DNA of 15,716 bases from Hydrogenothermaceae bacterium (GCA_026984415.1 JALSSE010000133.1:1-15716), one strand, 5' to 3'; numbered from the stretch's first letter, positions 1 to 6,257 are shown. Notes: generated from the sequence alone by a model not told the origin. Program-made: numbers and translations.

Positions 1-266
1 ACTTCTTTTGAAACATCATTGACGTATTTTATCACTTCTTCTTTGTGGGGAATTGTTATATTTACACCTTTTATATTTAGTGCCCTTAAACTTTTTACTG
101 ATAATTCAAGATTTTCTGGTTTTACTTCAAAAGGTACGTAAATACCATTTATTTTTGATTTTTGAAAAAATAGAGTTTGAAATGTAGGGGATTTTGAGTG
201 TTTTACAGGGTATCCAAATATACCGTAAACATCTGTTGAACCGTCTAATTTACAGTTTAATTCCAT
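1..266 (-). CDS. aroE: Shikimate dehydrogenase, N-terminal part (cut by window edge)
   Basis: Reading the minus strand from the ATG at 264-266 gives 88 codons that run off the window, beginning MELNCKLDGSTDVYGIFGYP. The shikimate-binding SKSP motif follows (residues about 25-28), and further on comes NITIPHKE, whose Lys is the conserved catalytic residue of AroE. AroE reduces 3-dehydroshikimate to shikimate with NADPH in aromatic amino-acid synthesis. The NADPH-binding C-terminal domain lies outside the window. The ATG shares one base with the TAA stop of the upstream nfu-type gene (TAATG), so translation is probably coupled and aroE is the last visible gene of the iscU operon. A metabolic link to the Fe-S genes is not apparent. 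The family call is secure from these motifs. Confidence 0.93.
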   Translation of the reverse strand, partial: MELNCKLDGSTDVYGIFGYPVKHSKSPTFQTLFFQKSKINGIYVPFEVKPENLELSVKSLRALNIKGVNITIPHKEEVIKYVNDVSKE

Positions 267-529
267 TATTTCAGTTCAAATTTGTTCTGGCCGATTCTAA
301 CTGTTTTTACCCACGGTAACGAATGTTGAATAGTGTAAATTATAAGGTCTTTCATTGTCATGTCAGATACAGGACAGTAAATACATGTACCTAACAATCT
401 TAAATAAACTTCGTTACCTTCTACTTTTACAAGTTCAATATCACCTTCATCAGCCATTAAAGCCGGTCTAATCTTATTTAAGATTTCCTCAACTTCTTTT
501 TCTCTGTTTTCGTGTGATAACTGTACCAT
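266..529 (-). CDS. Nfu-type (NifU C-terminal domain) Fe-S cluster carrier
   Basis: A protein of 87 residues that is essentially one NifU C-terminal domain. An N-terminal helix with the pattern VEEILNKIRPALMADEGDIELV is followed by the CxxC loop GTCIYCP (Cys49 and Cys52) and MTMKDLI, the place where family members have MTLK. Nfu proteins bind a [4Fe-4S] cluster between two subunits through these cysteines and pass it to target enzymes in the cytoplasm. The reading frame can be opened at a TTG at 533-535, but the AGAGGT Shine-Dalgarno at 538-543 lies only 2 nt from it and 8 nt from the ATG at 527-529, so the ATG is chosen. It sits between the DUF1858-like gene (17-nt gap) and aroE (1-base overlap). 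The usual GACGSCP loop is changed to GTCIYCP, an acceptable variant because both cysteines remain. Confidence 0.88.
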   Translation of the reverse strand: MVQLSHENREKEVEEILNKIRPALMADEGDIELVKVEGNEVYLRLLGTCIYCPVSDMTMKDLIIYTIQHSLPWVKTVRIGQNKFELK

Positions 530-546
530 TTTCAAAACCTCTATAC

Positions 547-777
547 TTAATTTTCTTCTAAAGAGGAAATTTTTTCAACAAGCTCTTCTAAAAGTTTTTC
601 TTTTTCTTCATAAGGAAGATTAAGCACATTACATGCACCCTGAATGCTTAATCTTTTTAAAGCAATTTCCTCTAACTCTTCATCATAAAAATATTTAAAA
701 TATTTTTTCAAAATCTCCTCTGTTTCAGGATAATCTTCCAATAAATGAAAGATTTTTACATCTTCATTTATTTTCAT
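547..777 (-). CDS. Small DUF1858-like protein
   Basis: A 76-residue acidic, helical protein. The pattern KINEDVKIFHLLEDYPETEEILKKY resembles the start of DUF1858/ScdA-N-type domains (a short strand followed by 'x-x-LLxxYPExxxILxxY'). The second half, LKRLSIQGACNVLNLPYEEK, resembles the later helices of DUF1858. The Cys or Gly-Cys motif that often follows the first helix in these domains is absent; only Cys49 (GACN) is present. The start ATG overlaps the tusA-like stop by four bases (ATGA), and a GAGGAAG Shine-Dalgarno lies 8 nt upstream (786-792). No biochemical function is established for the family. The position between a TusA-like carrier and an Nfu protein suggests a helper role in sulfur or Fe-S handling, which is inference. 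The gene is clearly real; the family call is moderate. Confidence 0.75.
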   Translation of the reverse strand: MKINEDVKIFHLLEDYPETEEILKKYFKYFYDEELEEIALKRLSIQGACNVLNLPYEEKEKLLEELVEKISSLEEN

Positions 778-1025
778 TCTGCTTTCTTCCTCACATAGAA
801 TATTAAAATTCCATCTTCTTCTTTATGTCCTAAATATTCGTTTCCTGTAGTTTCGCACCATGCAGGTACATCTTGCAGGGCACCTTCATCATCAGCTAAA
901 AGCTCTACAACCTGTCCCGGTTCAGCCTTTTTTATAACTTTAGCAAGCTCTGTTATTGGAATAGGGCAGTATGTTCCTGTTGCATCGTGTACAATGTCTG
1001 GTTTAATTTCTTCTAAATTTGCCAT
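774..1025 (-). CDS. TusA/SirA/YedF-family sulfur carrier protein
   Basis: An 83-residue protein with the TusA hallmark at the first strand-helix junction: DATGTYCPIPITELAKVIKKAEPGQ contains the CPxP motif with Cys20, the residue that carries a persulfide sulfur in this family. The rest follows the usual pattern (VVELLADDEGALQDVPAWCETTGNEYLG, then a final strand). A second cysteine (Cys57) occupies the WC position seen in many family members. The start ATG directly abuts the stop of the upstream thiolase-like gene (TAA then ATG, no gap), and GGAGGA at 1031-1036 is a strong Shine-Dalgarno 5 nt away. The pairing with a PP-loop tRNA thiolase-like protein and IscU supports a role in delivering sulfur for tRNA thiolation. 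An alternative is a role in inorganic sulfur oxidation, where TusA proteins also act, but no hdr, dsr or rhodanese gene is visible here. Confidence 0.9.
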   Translation of the reverse strand: MANLEEIKPDIVHDATGTYCPIPITELAKVIKKAEPGQVVELLADDEGALQDVPAWCETTGNEYLGHKEEDGILIFYVRKKAE

Positions 1026-2063
1026 TTAAATCCTCCAGTTTTCAAGTAGTTCTTCTTCAATTTTATGTCCTAAAATTATGCCTTCTTTTCCTTCAGGACT
1101 ATGATATTTTACATCAATTTTTCCGTCCTGTGTTTTACTGTACCTTGCTATAAGATTTGCTATATCCTGTATTTCTTCTTCTGTTAATTCTCTATTTTCA
1201 ACAGGTCTTGCTAAAGCTACGGCACCTTTTCCAATAGGCTCAAAAAACCAGTAGTTATCTTTTATTCCCCTTACAAAATTTCCTTCACCTTCGTTTCTTG
1301 TCACAATAACTTTTGTTTTTGTTGGTAGTCTGAAATGTCTTCCTATTGTGAGTAGGTATAATTCATCTCTTGTAATTGTATTTTCAATTGATATTACTTC
1401 CTTGTATTTTCTTGCGTAGTTTTCATCTGTTAGATAGCAACAACCACCTGCTGGCTGTTCATACTCATCTATTCCCAATTCTTTTGCAAGTTGAATTTGT
1501 CTTTTTCTACTTCTTCCTACAATTCCTTCTAATTTTTCTCTGTCAACCCATCCTTCTTTTTCAGGTATGGTTATTGGAAGCTTTTTAGCTGATAGTGGTT
1601 TTAAAATAAGTCCTTCTAATCCAGCTTCTTTTTCTATAATTTTCATTGCATGTAAATGTTGACTCATAGGTCTTTGTCCTAAAACTTCACCTGAAATGAT
1701 AAAGTCTGCTCCAATTTCTTCCATTATTTCTTTTGCTTTTTTAAACATGTAGGCACGGCAGTCAATACATGGATTTATATTTTTTCCATAGCCGTATTTT
1801 GGATTTGTGATAACTTCAAAGTAGTTTTCTGATATGTCAACTATTTCTAATGGAAATTTGTATTTTGCTGCTAATTTTAATGCAGGATTCATATAATGGG
1901 AGCCGTCTTCTTTCTTTTCCCCTCTTCTCCTTTTTGTTTCAGTTATACAAAACCCTGTATAAAAATGAACAGCTAAAACATCTATTCCTTGATTTTGGAT
2001 GAGCTTGATAGCTAAAGTACTATCAAGCCCACCTGAGTATAGTGCTACTGCTTTTTTTTTCAT
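1026..2063 (-). CDS. PP-loop tRNA thiolase-like protein with NFACT-R_2 (DUF814)-type C-terminus
   Basis: A 345-residue protein. Residues 5-15 (AVALYSGGLDS) form the adenylating PP-loop of the ThiI/MnmA/TtuA class. Cys99 and Cys102 form a CIDC motif, residues 125-135 (GEVLGQRPMSQ) are a conserved nucleotide/tRNA-side segment, and Cys208-Cys209 lie in PAGGCCYLTD. From about residue 225 the sequence (RDELYLLTIGRHFRLPTKTKVIVTRNEGE) matches the NFACT-R_2 type of C-terminal domain. Related proteins are usually annotated as tRNA thiouridylases or ThiI-like proteins. The expected reaction is ATP-dependent activation of a tRNA uridine followed by sulfur transfer. The CxxC-plus-later-Cys arrangement resembles that of [4Fe-4S]-dependent thiolases such as TtuA and TtcA, so a cluster is possible (inference). 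It starts 3 nt after iscU and abuts tusA. The ATG is followed by nine A's. The exact modified nucleoside cannot be named from the sequence. Confidence 0.82.
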   Translation of the reverse strand: MKKKAVALYSGGLDSTLAIKLIQNQGIDVLAVHFYTGFCITETKRRRGEKKEDGSHYMNPALKLAAKYKFPLEIVDISENYFEVITNPKYGYGKNINPCIDCRAYMFKKAKEIMEEIGADFIISGEVLGQRPMSQHLHAMKIIEKEAGLEGLILKPLSAKKLPITIPEKEGWVDREKLEGIVGRSRKRQIQLAKELGIDEYEQPAGGCCYLTDENYARKYKEVISIENTITRDELYLLTIGRHFRLPTKTKVIVTRNEGEGNFVRGIKDNYWFFEPIGKGAVALARPVENRELTEEEIQDIANLIARYSKTQDGKIDVKYHSPEGKEGIILGHKIEEELLENWRI

Positions 2064-2066
2064 TTA

Positions 2067-2525
2067 TTACCCTATATGTTCTAAATCTACTGCTTCTTCT
2101 TCCTCTTCTTCTATACAGTCAGGGATTTTGTTTGCTTCTTCAACTCTACCCTGTTTTAAAAGGTAGTCTCTGATAGCAACGTGTAATGTTTCAAGTCCTA
2201 AGTTAGTACAGTGTATTTTTTGTGAAGGCAATCCACCTAATTCTTCAAAAATTTCTTTGTATGTTAGGTTTAAAGCGTAGTCAATAGGTTTTCCTTTTAC
2301 CATTTCAGTGAGGATAGAAGACACTGCAATTGCAGAACCGCAACCGAATGTTTTGAATTTAACATCTTCTATAACATCGTTTTCTTTGTTTACTTTTATA
2401 GTAAATAACATTGCATCACCACAAGATGGGTTTCCGCATTGTCCATATCCATCAGGATTTGGTAATTCTCCCAAATTTCTTGGATTCATAAAGTGGTCCA
2501 TCACTTTTTCTGTATATTCAAACAT
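2067..2525 (-). CDS. iscU: IscU-type Fe-S cluster assembly scaffold
   Basis: A 152-residue NifU N-terminal-domain protein. All ligands of IscU are visible: Cys35 in GNPSCGD with Asp37, Cys62 in FGCGSAIAVSS, and His105-Cys106 in KIHCTNLG. IscU builds a [2Fe-2S] cluster from sulfide supplied by a cysteine desulfurase and passes it on. No desulfurase gene is in this window. The C-terminus extends into a run of acidic residues (139-145), a tail like that of Aquifex-type IscU. The gene is first in a six-gene operon, with a full AGGAGG Shine-Dalgarno at 2533-2538, 7 nt before the ATG. The LPPVK chaperone-recognition motif of proteobacterial IscU is replaced by LPSQK. The identity is secure. Confidence 0.95.
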   Translation of the reverse strand: MFEYTEKVMDHFMNPRNLGELPNPDGYGQCGNPSCGDAMLFTIKVNKENDVIEDVKFKTFGCGSAIAVSSILTEMVKGKPIDYALNLTYKEIFEELGGLPSQKIHCTNLGLETLHVAIRDYLLKQGRVEEANKIPDCIEEEEEEAVDLEHIG

Positions 2526-2532
2526 TGTAAAA

Positions 2533-2538
2533 CCTCCT
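2533..2538 (-). promoter_or_regulatory. Strong Shine-Dalgarno of iscU
   Basis: A perfect AGGAGG on the minus strand, 7 nt before the iscU ATG. It fixes the start of the first gene in the operon. Confidence 0.9.
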
Positions 2539-2560
2539 AAGGTTATTTAATCTTGAGTCT

Positions 2561-2589
2561 AATTTAAACTTTAGGTAGTGTTTACTCAA
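2561..2589 (-). promoter_or_regulatory. Candidate promoter of the iscU operon
   Basis: On the minus strand TTGAGT (2584-2589) and TAAATT (2561-2566) are spaced by 17 nt. They match the sigma70-type -35 and -10 boxes in 4/6 and about 4/6 positions. Transcription would start near 2554, giving a leader of about 30 nt. This is the only region free of coding sequence upstream of the operon. The call rests on weak consensus matches in AT-rich DNA. Confidence 0.4.
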
Positions 2590-2616
2590 TGAGTTTTATC
2601 ATATAGAAATTATTGC

Positions 2617-2647
2617 TTTACAAATTTTTACCCTTTACTTTTATAGA
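2617..2647 (+). promoter_or_regulatory. Candidate promoter of the small lipoprotein gene
   Basis: TTTACA (2617-2622) is followed 17 nt later by TTTATA (2640-2645), with the alternative -10 TATAGA at 2642-2647. It lies divergently from the iscU promoter candidate and just upstream of the lipoprotein Shine-Dalgarno (GGAG, 2658-2661), leaving only a short leader. The region is AT-rich, so chance matches are possible. Confidence 0.35.
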
Positions 2648-2669
2648 AATAATTTTTGGAGATGATAAA

Positions 2670-3038
2670 ATGAAAGTTTTTATTGTTTTCATTGTATTTT
2701 TATTTTTTAGCTGTAGTGGTTTAAAAACAAAAACAGAATTAAAAGGCAAAAGGATATGTAAGGAGTTTCGTCCTTATGCAGTTGCTTCTTTTTCAGATGA
2801 AAATGTAGGAATTTTCCCTTTCTGTGATAGGTTTGTAGTTATAAAGGCTAAAAAAGAGAGAGAAGGAATTAACGCAGAATATAAATGGATATCGGAAAAT
2901 TTCCCAGGATATAAAAGATTAAAACAAACATTAGCTATTTGTGATGAATATCTTATAGACCTTATAGTAATTAAACTTCCAAACGGGGATTTAAAGAATA
3001 TGTGTTTTGATATATCTTCATTTTTTGGAAAGTGGTAG
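2670..3038 (+). CDS. Small cysteine-containing lipoprotein of unknown function
   Basis: A 122-residue protein. The frame is open further upstream (to 2613), but the ATG at 2670 is preferred. It has GGAG at 2658-2661 with an 8-nt spacer, and it places a clean export signal at the terminus: MK, then a hydrophobic run (VFIVFIVFLFF), then SC at residues 14-15, a lipobox-like site with Cys15 as lipid anchor. The mature part keeps four further cysteines (30, 52, 91, 112), enough for two disulfides, and is moderately basic. I do not recognise the family. It is convergent with dxs, and its stop codon lies in the left arm of the shared hairpin. It shares an upstream region with the iscU operon but is divergent from it, so no functional link is implied. 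The lipobox is atypical (FFSC, not LxGC), so a plain signal peptide is possible. Confidence 0.7.
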   Translation: MKVFIVFIVFLFFSCSGLKTKTELKGKRICKEFRPYAVASFSDENVGIFPFCDRFVVIKAKKEREGINAEYKWISENFPGYKRLKQTLAICDEYLIDLIVIKLPNGDLKNMCFDISSFFGKW

Positions 3039-3057
3039 AGGATTATCCTACCACTTT
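3029..3057 (+). terminator. Hairpin shared by the lipoprotein and dxs gene ends
   Basis: AAAGTGGTAG (3029-3038) pairs perfectly with CTACCACTTT (3048-3057) across a 9-nt loop that holds a further GGA/TCC inner match. On the plus strand it is followed by a U-rich stretch (3058-3070), as expected of an intrinsic terminator for the lipoprotein gene. The lipoprotein TAG (3036-3038) is in the left arm and the dxs stop (complement of 3043-3045) is in the loop, so one element closes both genes. On the minus strand the downstream sequence is not U-rich, so termination of dxs there is less certain. Confidence 0.75.
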
Positions 3058-4938
3058 GTAATTTTTATTTTGTATGACTTCCATTATTTTTTGTGAAATC
3101 TGTTCCGGGAGAAGACCTAAATCTTTTTCTAACAAGTTAACTTTCCCATGTTCAATAAATTTGTCTGGAATTCCAAACCTTATTAAATTGTTATTGAACT
3201 GGTTATCCATAATAAATTCAGCAACTCCACTACCAAAACCACCATTTAAAGCCCCATCTTCAAGGGTTACTATGTACTGATGTGTTTGTAGGATTTCTTT
3301 AAGCATTTTTTCATCCATAGGCTTAATAAATCTTGCATTTATTACAGTTGGGCTAAATCCTTTTGCCTTCAGTTCTTTTTTAACTTCTAAAGCCCTCTGG
3401 ACGTATCTTCCAACTCCTAAAATTGCTATATCTCTTCCTTCGTGGAGTTTTTCCCATGTCCCAACTTCTATTTTTTCAAATCCTTTTGTCTCAACACCTA
3501 AAGCATTTCCCCTTGGATATCTTACAGCAAATGGTTTTCCTGTCTCCAATCCTGTATAAATTAGGTTTCTCAGTTCCTGTTCATCTTTTGGAGCTGAAAT
3601 TATTATGTTTGGAACTGTTCTTAAATAAGATATATCAAATACTCCGTGGTGGGTTGGTCCATCATCTCCAACAAGTCCAGCCCTGTCTATTCCAAAGACA
3701 ACAGGAAGTTCCTGTAATGCTATATCATGAATTACCTGGTCATAAGCCCTCTGTAAAAATGTTGAGTAGTAAGCTACTACAGGTTTCATACCTTCTGCAG
3801 CTAAACCACCTGCAAACGTTGCTGCGTGTTGTTCTGCAATTCCAACATCAAAAAACCTTTCAGGGAATTTTTCTGCAAATTTTACAAGTCCAGAACCTTC
3901 TTTCATTGCTGGGGTTATTGCCACTATTTTTTTATCTTTTTCAGCCAGTTCTACAAGTGCATCTCCAAATACATTGCTCCATTTAGGCGGTTGATTTAAT
4001 TTTTTTATAGGTGTTCCTGTGATTTTGTCAAATGGAGACATTCCGTGGTAAGAAATAGGGTTATCTTCTGCTGGTTTGTACCCTTTTCCTTTTTGTGTTA
4101 TCACATGGATAAGGATAGGTCCCCTCATTTTTTTCACATTTTCAAGAGTTTGCTCAAGGTCAAAAAGGTTGTGTCCATCTATTGTTCCAACATAAGTAAA
4201 ACCTAATTCTTCAAATATTATTCCTGGGGCAAAAAGACCCTTCGCGTACTCTTCAATTTTCCTGAGAACTTTTACGCCAGATTCTCCAAATATTTTTAAA
4301 GATGCTTCTTTTAGAGCCTGTCTTGGTTTCTGGAATACCTGTTTAGTAATTATTTTGTTAAAGTAAGTGTAAATAGCCCCAACATTTGATGAAATAGACA
4401 TCTGATTATCATTCAGTATTACTATAAATTTTGATGGGTCAAGCCACCCTGCATTATTTAAACCTTCAAAAGCTTCTCCTGCTGTCATTGCCCCATCGCC
4501 AATTACTGCAATAGTGTATCCTTCTTTTTTTAGAAGGTCTTTTGCTACTCTAAAACCAAGGGCTGCAGAAATTGATGTTGAGCTATGACCAGCTCCAAAA
4601 GGGTCATATTTACTTTCTTTTCTTTTTGTAAAGCCAGATAAACCTTTGTACTGTCTTAAGGTTTTAAACTGTTCTTTTCTTCCAGTTAATATTTTATAAG
4701 GGTATGCCTGATGACCTACATCCCATATAATTCTATCTTCTTCAGGGTCAAAAGCCATAAGTAAGGCGATTGTTAGTTCTACAACTCCTAATGAAGGTCC
4801 AATGTGTCCACCATTTTTTGATGTTACATCAATAATGTATGTCCTGATATCCTCTGCAAGTTCTGATATTTCTTCTTTTGATAATTTTTTCAGGTCTTTG
4901 TAATCATTTATTTTATTAAGAATTTTTAATTCTTTCAT
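3043..4938 (-). CDS. dxs: 1-deoxy-D-xylulose-5-phosphate synthase
   Basis: A 631-residue protein, full length for the family. It condenses pyruvate with glyceraldehyde 3-phosphate to make DXP, the first step of the MEP route to isoprenoids (and a precursor of thiamine and pyridoxal in many bacteria). Visible landmarks are His45 in GGHIGPSLGVVEL, His76 in WDVGHQAYPYK, the thiamine-diphosphate motif GDGAMTAGEAFEGLNNAG (from residue 147) continuing to LNDNQMSIS, and Glu369 in DVGIAEQHA, the transketolase catalytic glutamate. DRAGLVGDDGPTHHGVFD and the C-terminal transketolase domain are intact. GAAGGT (4945-4950) serves as Shine-Dalgarno. The gene is monocistronic here: it is divergent from hisIE and convergent with the small lipoprotein. 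Confidence 0.98.
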   Translation of the reverse strand: MKELKILNKINDYKDLKKLSKEEISELAEDIRTYIIDVTSKNGGHIGPSLGVVELTIALLMAFDPEEDRIIWDVGHQAYPYKILTGRKEQFKTLRQYKGLSGFTKRKESKYDPFGAGHSSTSISAALGFRVAKDLLKKEGYTIAVIGDGAMTAGEAFEGLNNAGWLDPSKFIVILNDNQMSISSNVGAIYTYFNKIITKQVFQKPRQALKEASLKIFGESGVKVLRKIEEYAKGLFAPGIIFEELGFTYVGTIDGHNLFDLEQTLENVKKMRGPILIHVITQKGKGYKPAEDNPISYHGMSPFDKITGTPIKKLNQPPKWSNVFGDALVELAEKDKKIVAITPAMKEGSGLVKFAEKFPERFFDVGIAEQHAATFAGGLAAEGMKPVVAYYSTFLQRAYDQVIHDIALQELPVVFGIDRAGLVGDDGPTHHGVFDISYLRTVPNIIISAPKDEQELRNLIYTGLETGKPFAVRYPRGNALGVETKGFEKIEVGTWEKLHEGRDIAILGVGRYVQRALEVKKELKAKGFSPTVINARFIKPMDEKMLKEILQTHQYIVTLEDGALNGGFGSGVAEFIMDNQFNNNLIRFGIPDKFIEHGKVNLLEKDLGLLPEQISQKIMEVIQNKNYKVVG

Positions 4939-4960
4939 TTTAATACCTTCTTTTTTGAAT

Positions 4961-4989
4961 ATTATAATATGTTAGGAAGGAGCTTTTAA
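4961..4989 (-). promoter_or_regulatory. Candidate dxs promoter
   Basis: On the minus strand a perfect TATAAT lies at 4961-4966, with TTAAAA 17 nt upstream (4984-4989), a 4/6 match to the -35 box. It gives a short leader before the Shine-Dalgarno at 4945-4950. It overlaps the hisIE control region on the other strand. Confidence 0.5.
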
Positions 4990-4992
4990 GTT

Positions 4993-4998
4993 TATAAT
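4993..4998 (+). promoter_or_regulatory. Candidate -10 box of hisIE
   Basis: A perfect TATAAT on the plus strand, about 45 nt upstream of the preferred hisIE start. No good -35 box is seen at 16-18 nt, so this is a partial promoter call. Confidence 0.35.
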
Positions 4999-5042
4999 AT
5001 ATAACATTGTACTTAAATGTCTATAAAATGTGGAGTAGAAGT

Positions 5043-5669
5043 TTGGATATTAATTTAGAAAAATTAAAATTTGATGAAAGAGGTTTAATTCCAGTTATTA
5101 CCCAGAGCTATTACACAGGAAAGGTTTTAATGCAGGCGTATGCTAACAAAGAAGCTATAAAAAAAACAGTTGAAACTGGATATGCTACGTATTTTTCCCG
5201 TTCAAGAAATGAAATCTGGATAAAAGGTGAAACTTCAGGAAATAAACAAAAAGTTGTTGATATAAAAATTGATTGTGATGAGGATAGTATTATTTATCTT
5301 GTTAAAGATTATGGGGTTGCCTGCCATACAGGAGAGGAAAGCTGTTTTTATAGGGATTTAGATTTTAAAGAAACAGGTATTCCTCCAGCTTTTGAAATAT
5401 TCCATGCCCTTTACAGTAAGATAGAGGAAAGAAAAGAAAAAATGCCAGAAGGGTCTTATGTTGCCTCTCTTTTTAAAAAAGGGAGTGATAAAATCATTCA
5501 AAAGGTTGGAGAAGAAGCGGTAGAAACTGTTATAGCTTTAAAAAATAAAGATAAAGACGAAATAGTTTATGAAACTTCAGACCTTATATTCCATTTGATA
5601 ATTGCTCTTGTTGATTCAGGGATAAAAATTGAAGATATTCAAGATGAGCTTTTAAAAAGATATAAGTGA
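5043..5669 (+). CDS. hisIE: Bifunctional phosphoribosyl-AMP cyclohydrolase / phosphoribosyl-ATP pyrophosphatase
   Basis: A fused HisI-HisE protein catalysing steps 2 and 3 of histidine synthesis. Residue numbers are from the TTG start. The N-terminal cyclohydrolase domain (about 1-108) shows LKFDERGLIPV, YFSRSRNEIWIKGETSG, the metal-site DCDED (77-81) and the zinc cysteines in CHTGEESC (Cys94, Cys101). The C-terminal pyrophosphohydrolase domain (about 115-208) shows the KVGEEAVET helix (154-162) and ETSDLIFHLI. An in-frame ATG lies at 5028 but has no Shine-Dalgarno. The TTG at 5043 has GGAG at 5032-5035 with a 7-nt spacer and gives a terminus that matches where family members begin, so I chose it; the ATG would add five residues. 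The stop overlaps the arsR start (GTGA). Confidence 0.93.
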   Translation: MDINLEKLKFDERGLIPVITQSYYTGKVLMQAYANKEAIKKTVETGYATYFSRSRNEIWIKGETSGNKQKVVDIKIDCDEDSIIYLVKDYGVACHTGEESCFYRDLDFKETGIPPAFEIFHALYSKIEERKEKMPEGSYVASLFKKGSDKIIQKVGEEAVETVIALKNKDKDEIVYETSDLIFHLIIALVDSGIKIEDIQDELLKRYK

Positions 5670-5995
5670 AAAAAATGGAAAAAGTAAATATAGAAGATTT
5701 AAGGAAATCGTATTATGCAATGTCAGATGAAATAAGATTAAAAATACTGAAACTTCTGACAGAATATAATGAATTGTGTGTATGCCAACTAATTCCTGTT
5801 TTTAAAATCTCCCAGCCAAATTTATCATTTCACCTGAGAATTTTAAGGGATTCAAATCTTGTGAAAAGTGATAAAAGGGGAAAATGGGTATATTACTCTT
5901 TGAATAAAGAGAATAAAATACTTTTGGCGAATATTGAATTTATAAAAAATATTGAAATGGATGAAATTCCAACAGATTTATCCTGTATAACTTAA
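5666..5995 (+). CDS. ArsR/SmtB-family repressor with ELCVC thiol motif
   Basis: A 109-residue winged-helix protein. MSDEIRLKILKLL is helix 2, NELCVCQLIPVFKISQPNLSFHLRILRDSNLV contains the sensing helix and the recognition helix, and KRGKWVYYSLN is the wing. The motif ELCVCQL (Cys38, Cys40) is the alpha-3 arsenite/antimonite site of classic ArsR proteins (ELCVCDL), though the third cysteine of E. coli ArsR is missing; Cys107 near the C-terminus could supply a third thiol. The GTG start shares bases with the hisIE stop (GTGA at 5666-5669). An ATG at 5675 is an alternative, and neither has a good Shine-Dalgarno, which points to translational coupling with hisIE. No arsenic resistance or efflux gene lies next to it, so its target is unknown. 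The ferredoxin gene converges on it with a 1-nt gap. Confidence 0.85.
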   Translation: MKKMEKVNIEDLRKSYYAMSDEIRLKILKLLTEYNELCVCQLIPVFKISQPNLSFHLRILRDSNLVKSDKRGKWVYYSLNKENKILLANIEFIKNIEMDEIPTDLSCIT

Positions 5996-5996
5996 T

Positions 5997-6218
5997 TTAT
6001 TCAATAATTTTAACAATAATAGCTTCACCGGGGCAGTCTTCAGCAGCTTCAATAGCTTTTTCTGCCAACTCTCCTTCTAAAATTGCTCCATTCCCTCCTA
6101 ATTCATCTTTAACTTTTGAAATTTCGTCTCCTCTATCTTCAAATATTTCTGGATATAAATCATAACAGTTTCCACATCCTGTGCATAAATCCTCATCTAC
6201 AGATACTTTTACTTTCAT
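5997..6218 (-). CDS. Ferredoxin with a single [4Fe-4S] cluster
   Basis: A 73-residue acidic ferredoxin. The ligands are Cys12, Cys15 and Cys18 (LCTGCGNC) with the distant Cys62 (DCPGEAI), the layout of small thermophile ferredoxins with one [4Fe-4S] cluster. The second CxxCxxC of the 8Fe type is absent. It is a soluble one-electron carrier; its partners cannot be read from here. GGAGGA (6224-6229) lies 5 nt before the ATG. It is divergent from bcp, and its promoter overlaps the left copy of the direct repeat. Confidence 0.95.
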   Translation of the reverse strand: MKVKVSVDEDLCTGCGNCYDLYPEIFEDRGDEISKVKDELGGNGAILEGELAEKAIEAAEDCPGEAIIVKIIE

Positions 6219-6257
6219 TTAATTCCTCCAATTGTTTCACTTTGTATTACAATCGTT

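Noticed and set aside
2046..2063. A run of nine A's right after the start of the thiolase-like gene as a slippage or phase-variation site
   Set aside because: It simply encodes Lys-Lys-Lys in an AT-rich genome, the frame is intact, and no second frame of interest begins there.
2601..2650. Repeated ATAGAAAT at 2603-2610 and 2643-2650
   Set aside because: Only eight bases are shared in very AT-rich DNA, and the flanks diverge, so chance is sufficient.
2613..2669. N-terminal extension of the lipoprotein frame by 19 codons
   Set aside because: It would run through the promoter candidate, has no Shine-Dalgarno, and would put a charged segment before the export signal. The ATG at 2670 explains both the ribosome site and the signal.
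3423..3986. A 187-codon open frame on the plus strand
   Set aside because: It lies wholly antisense to dxs, whose motifs are unmistakable, and its product is a low-complexity Leu/Gln/Phe-rich sequence with no domain pattern.
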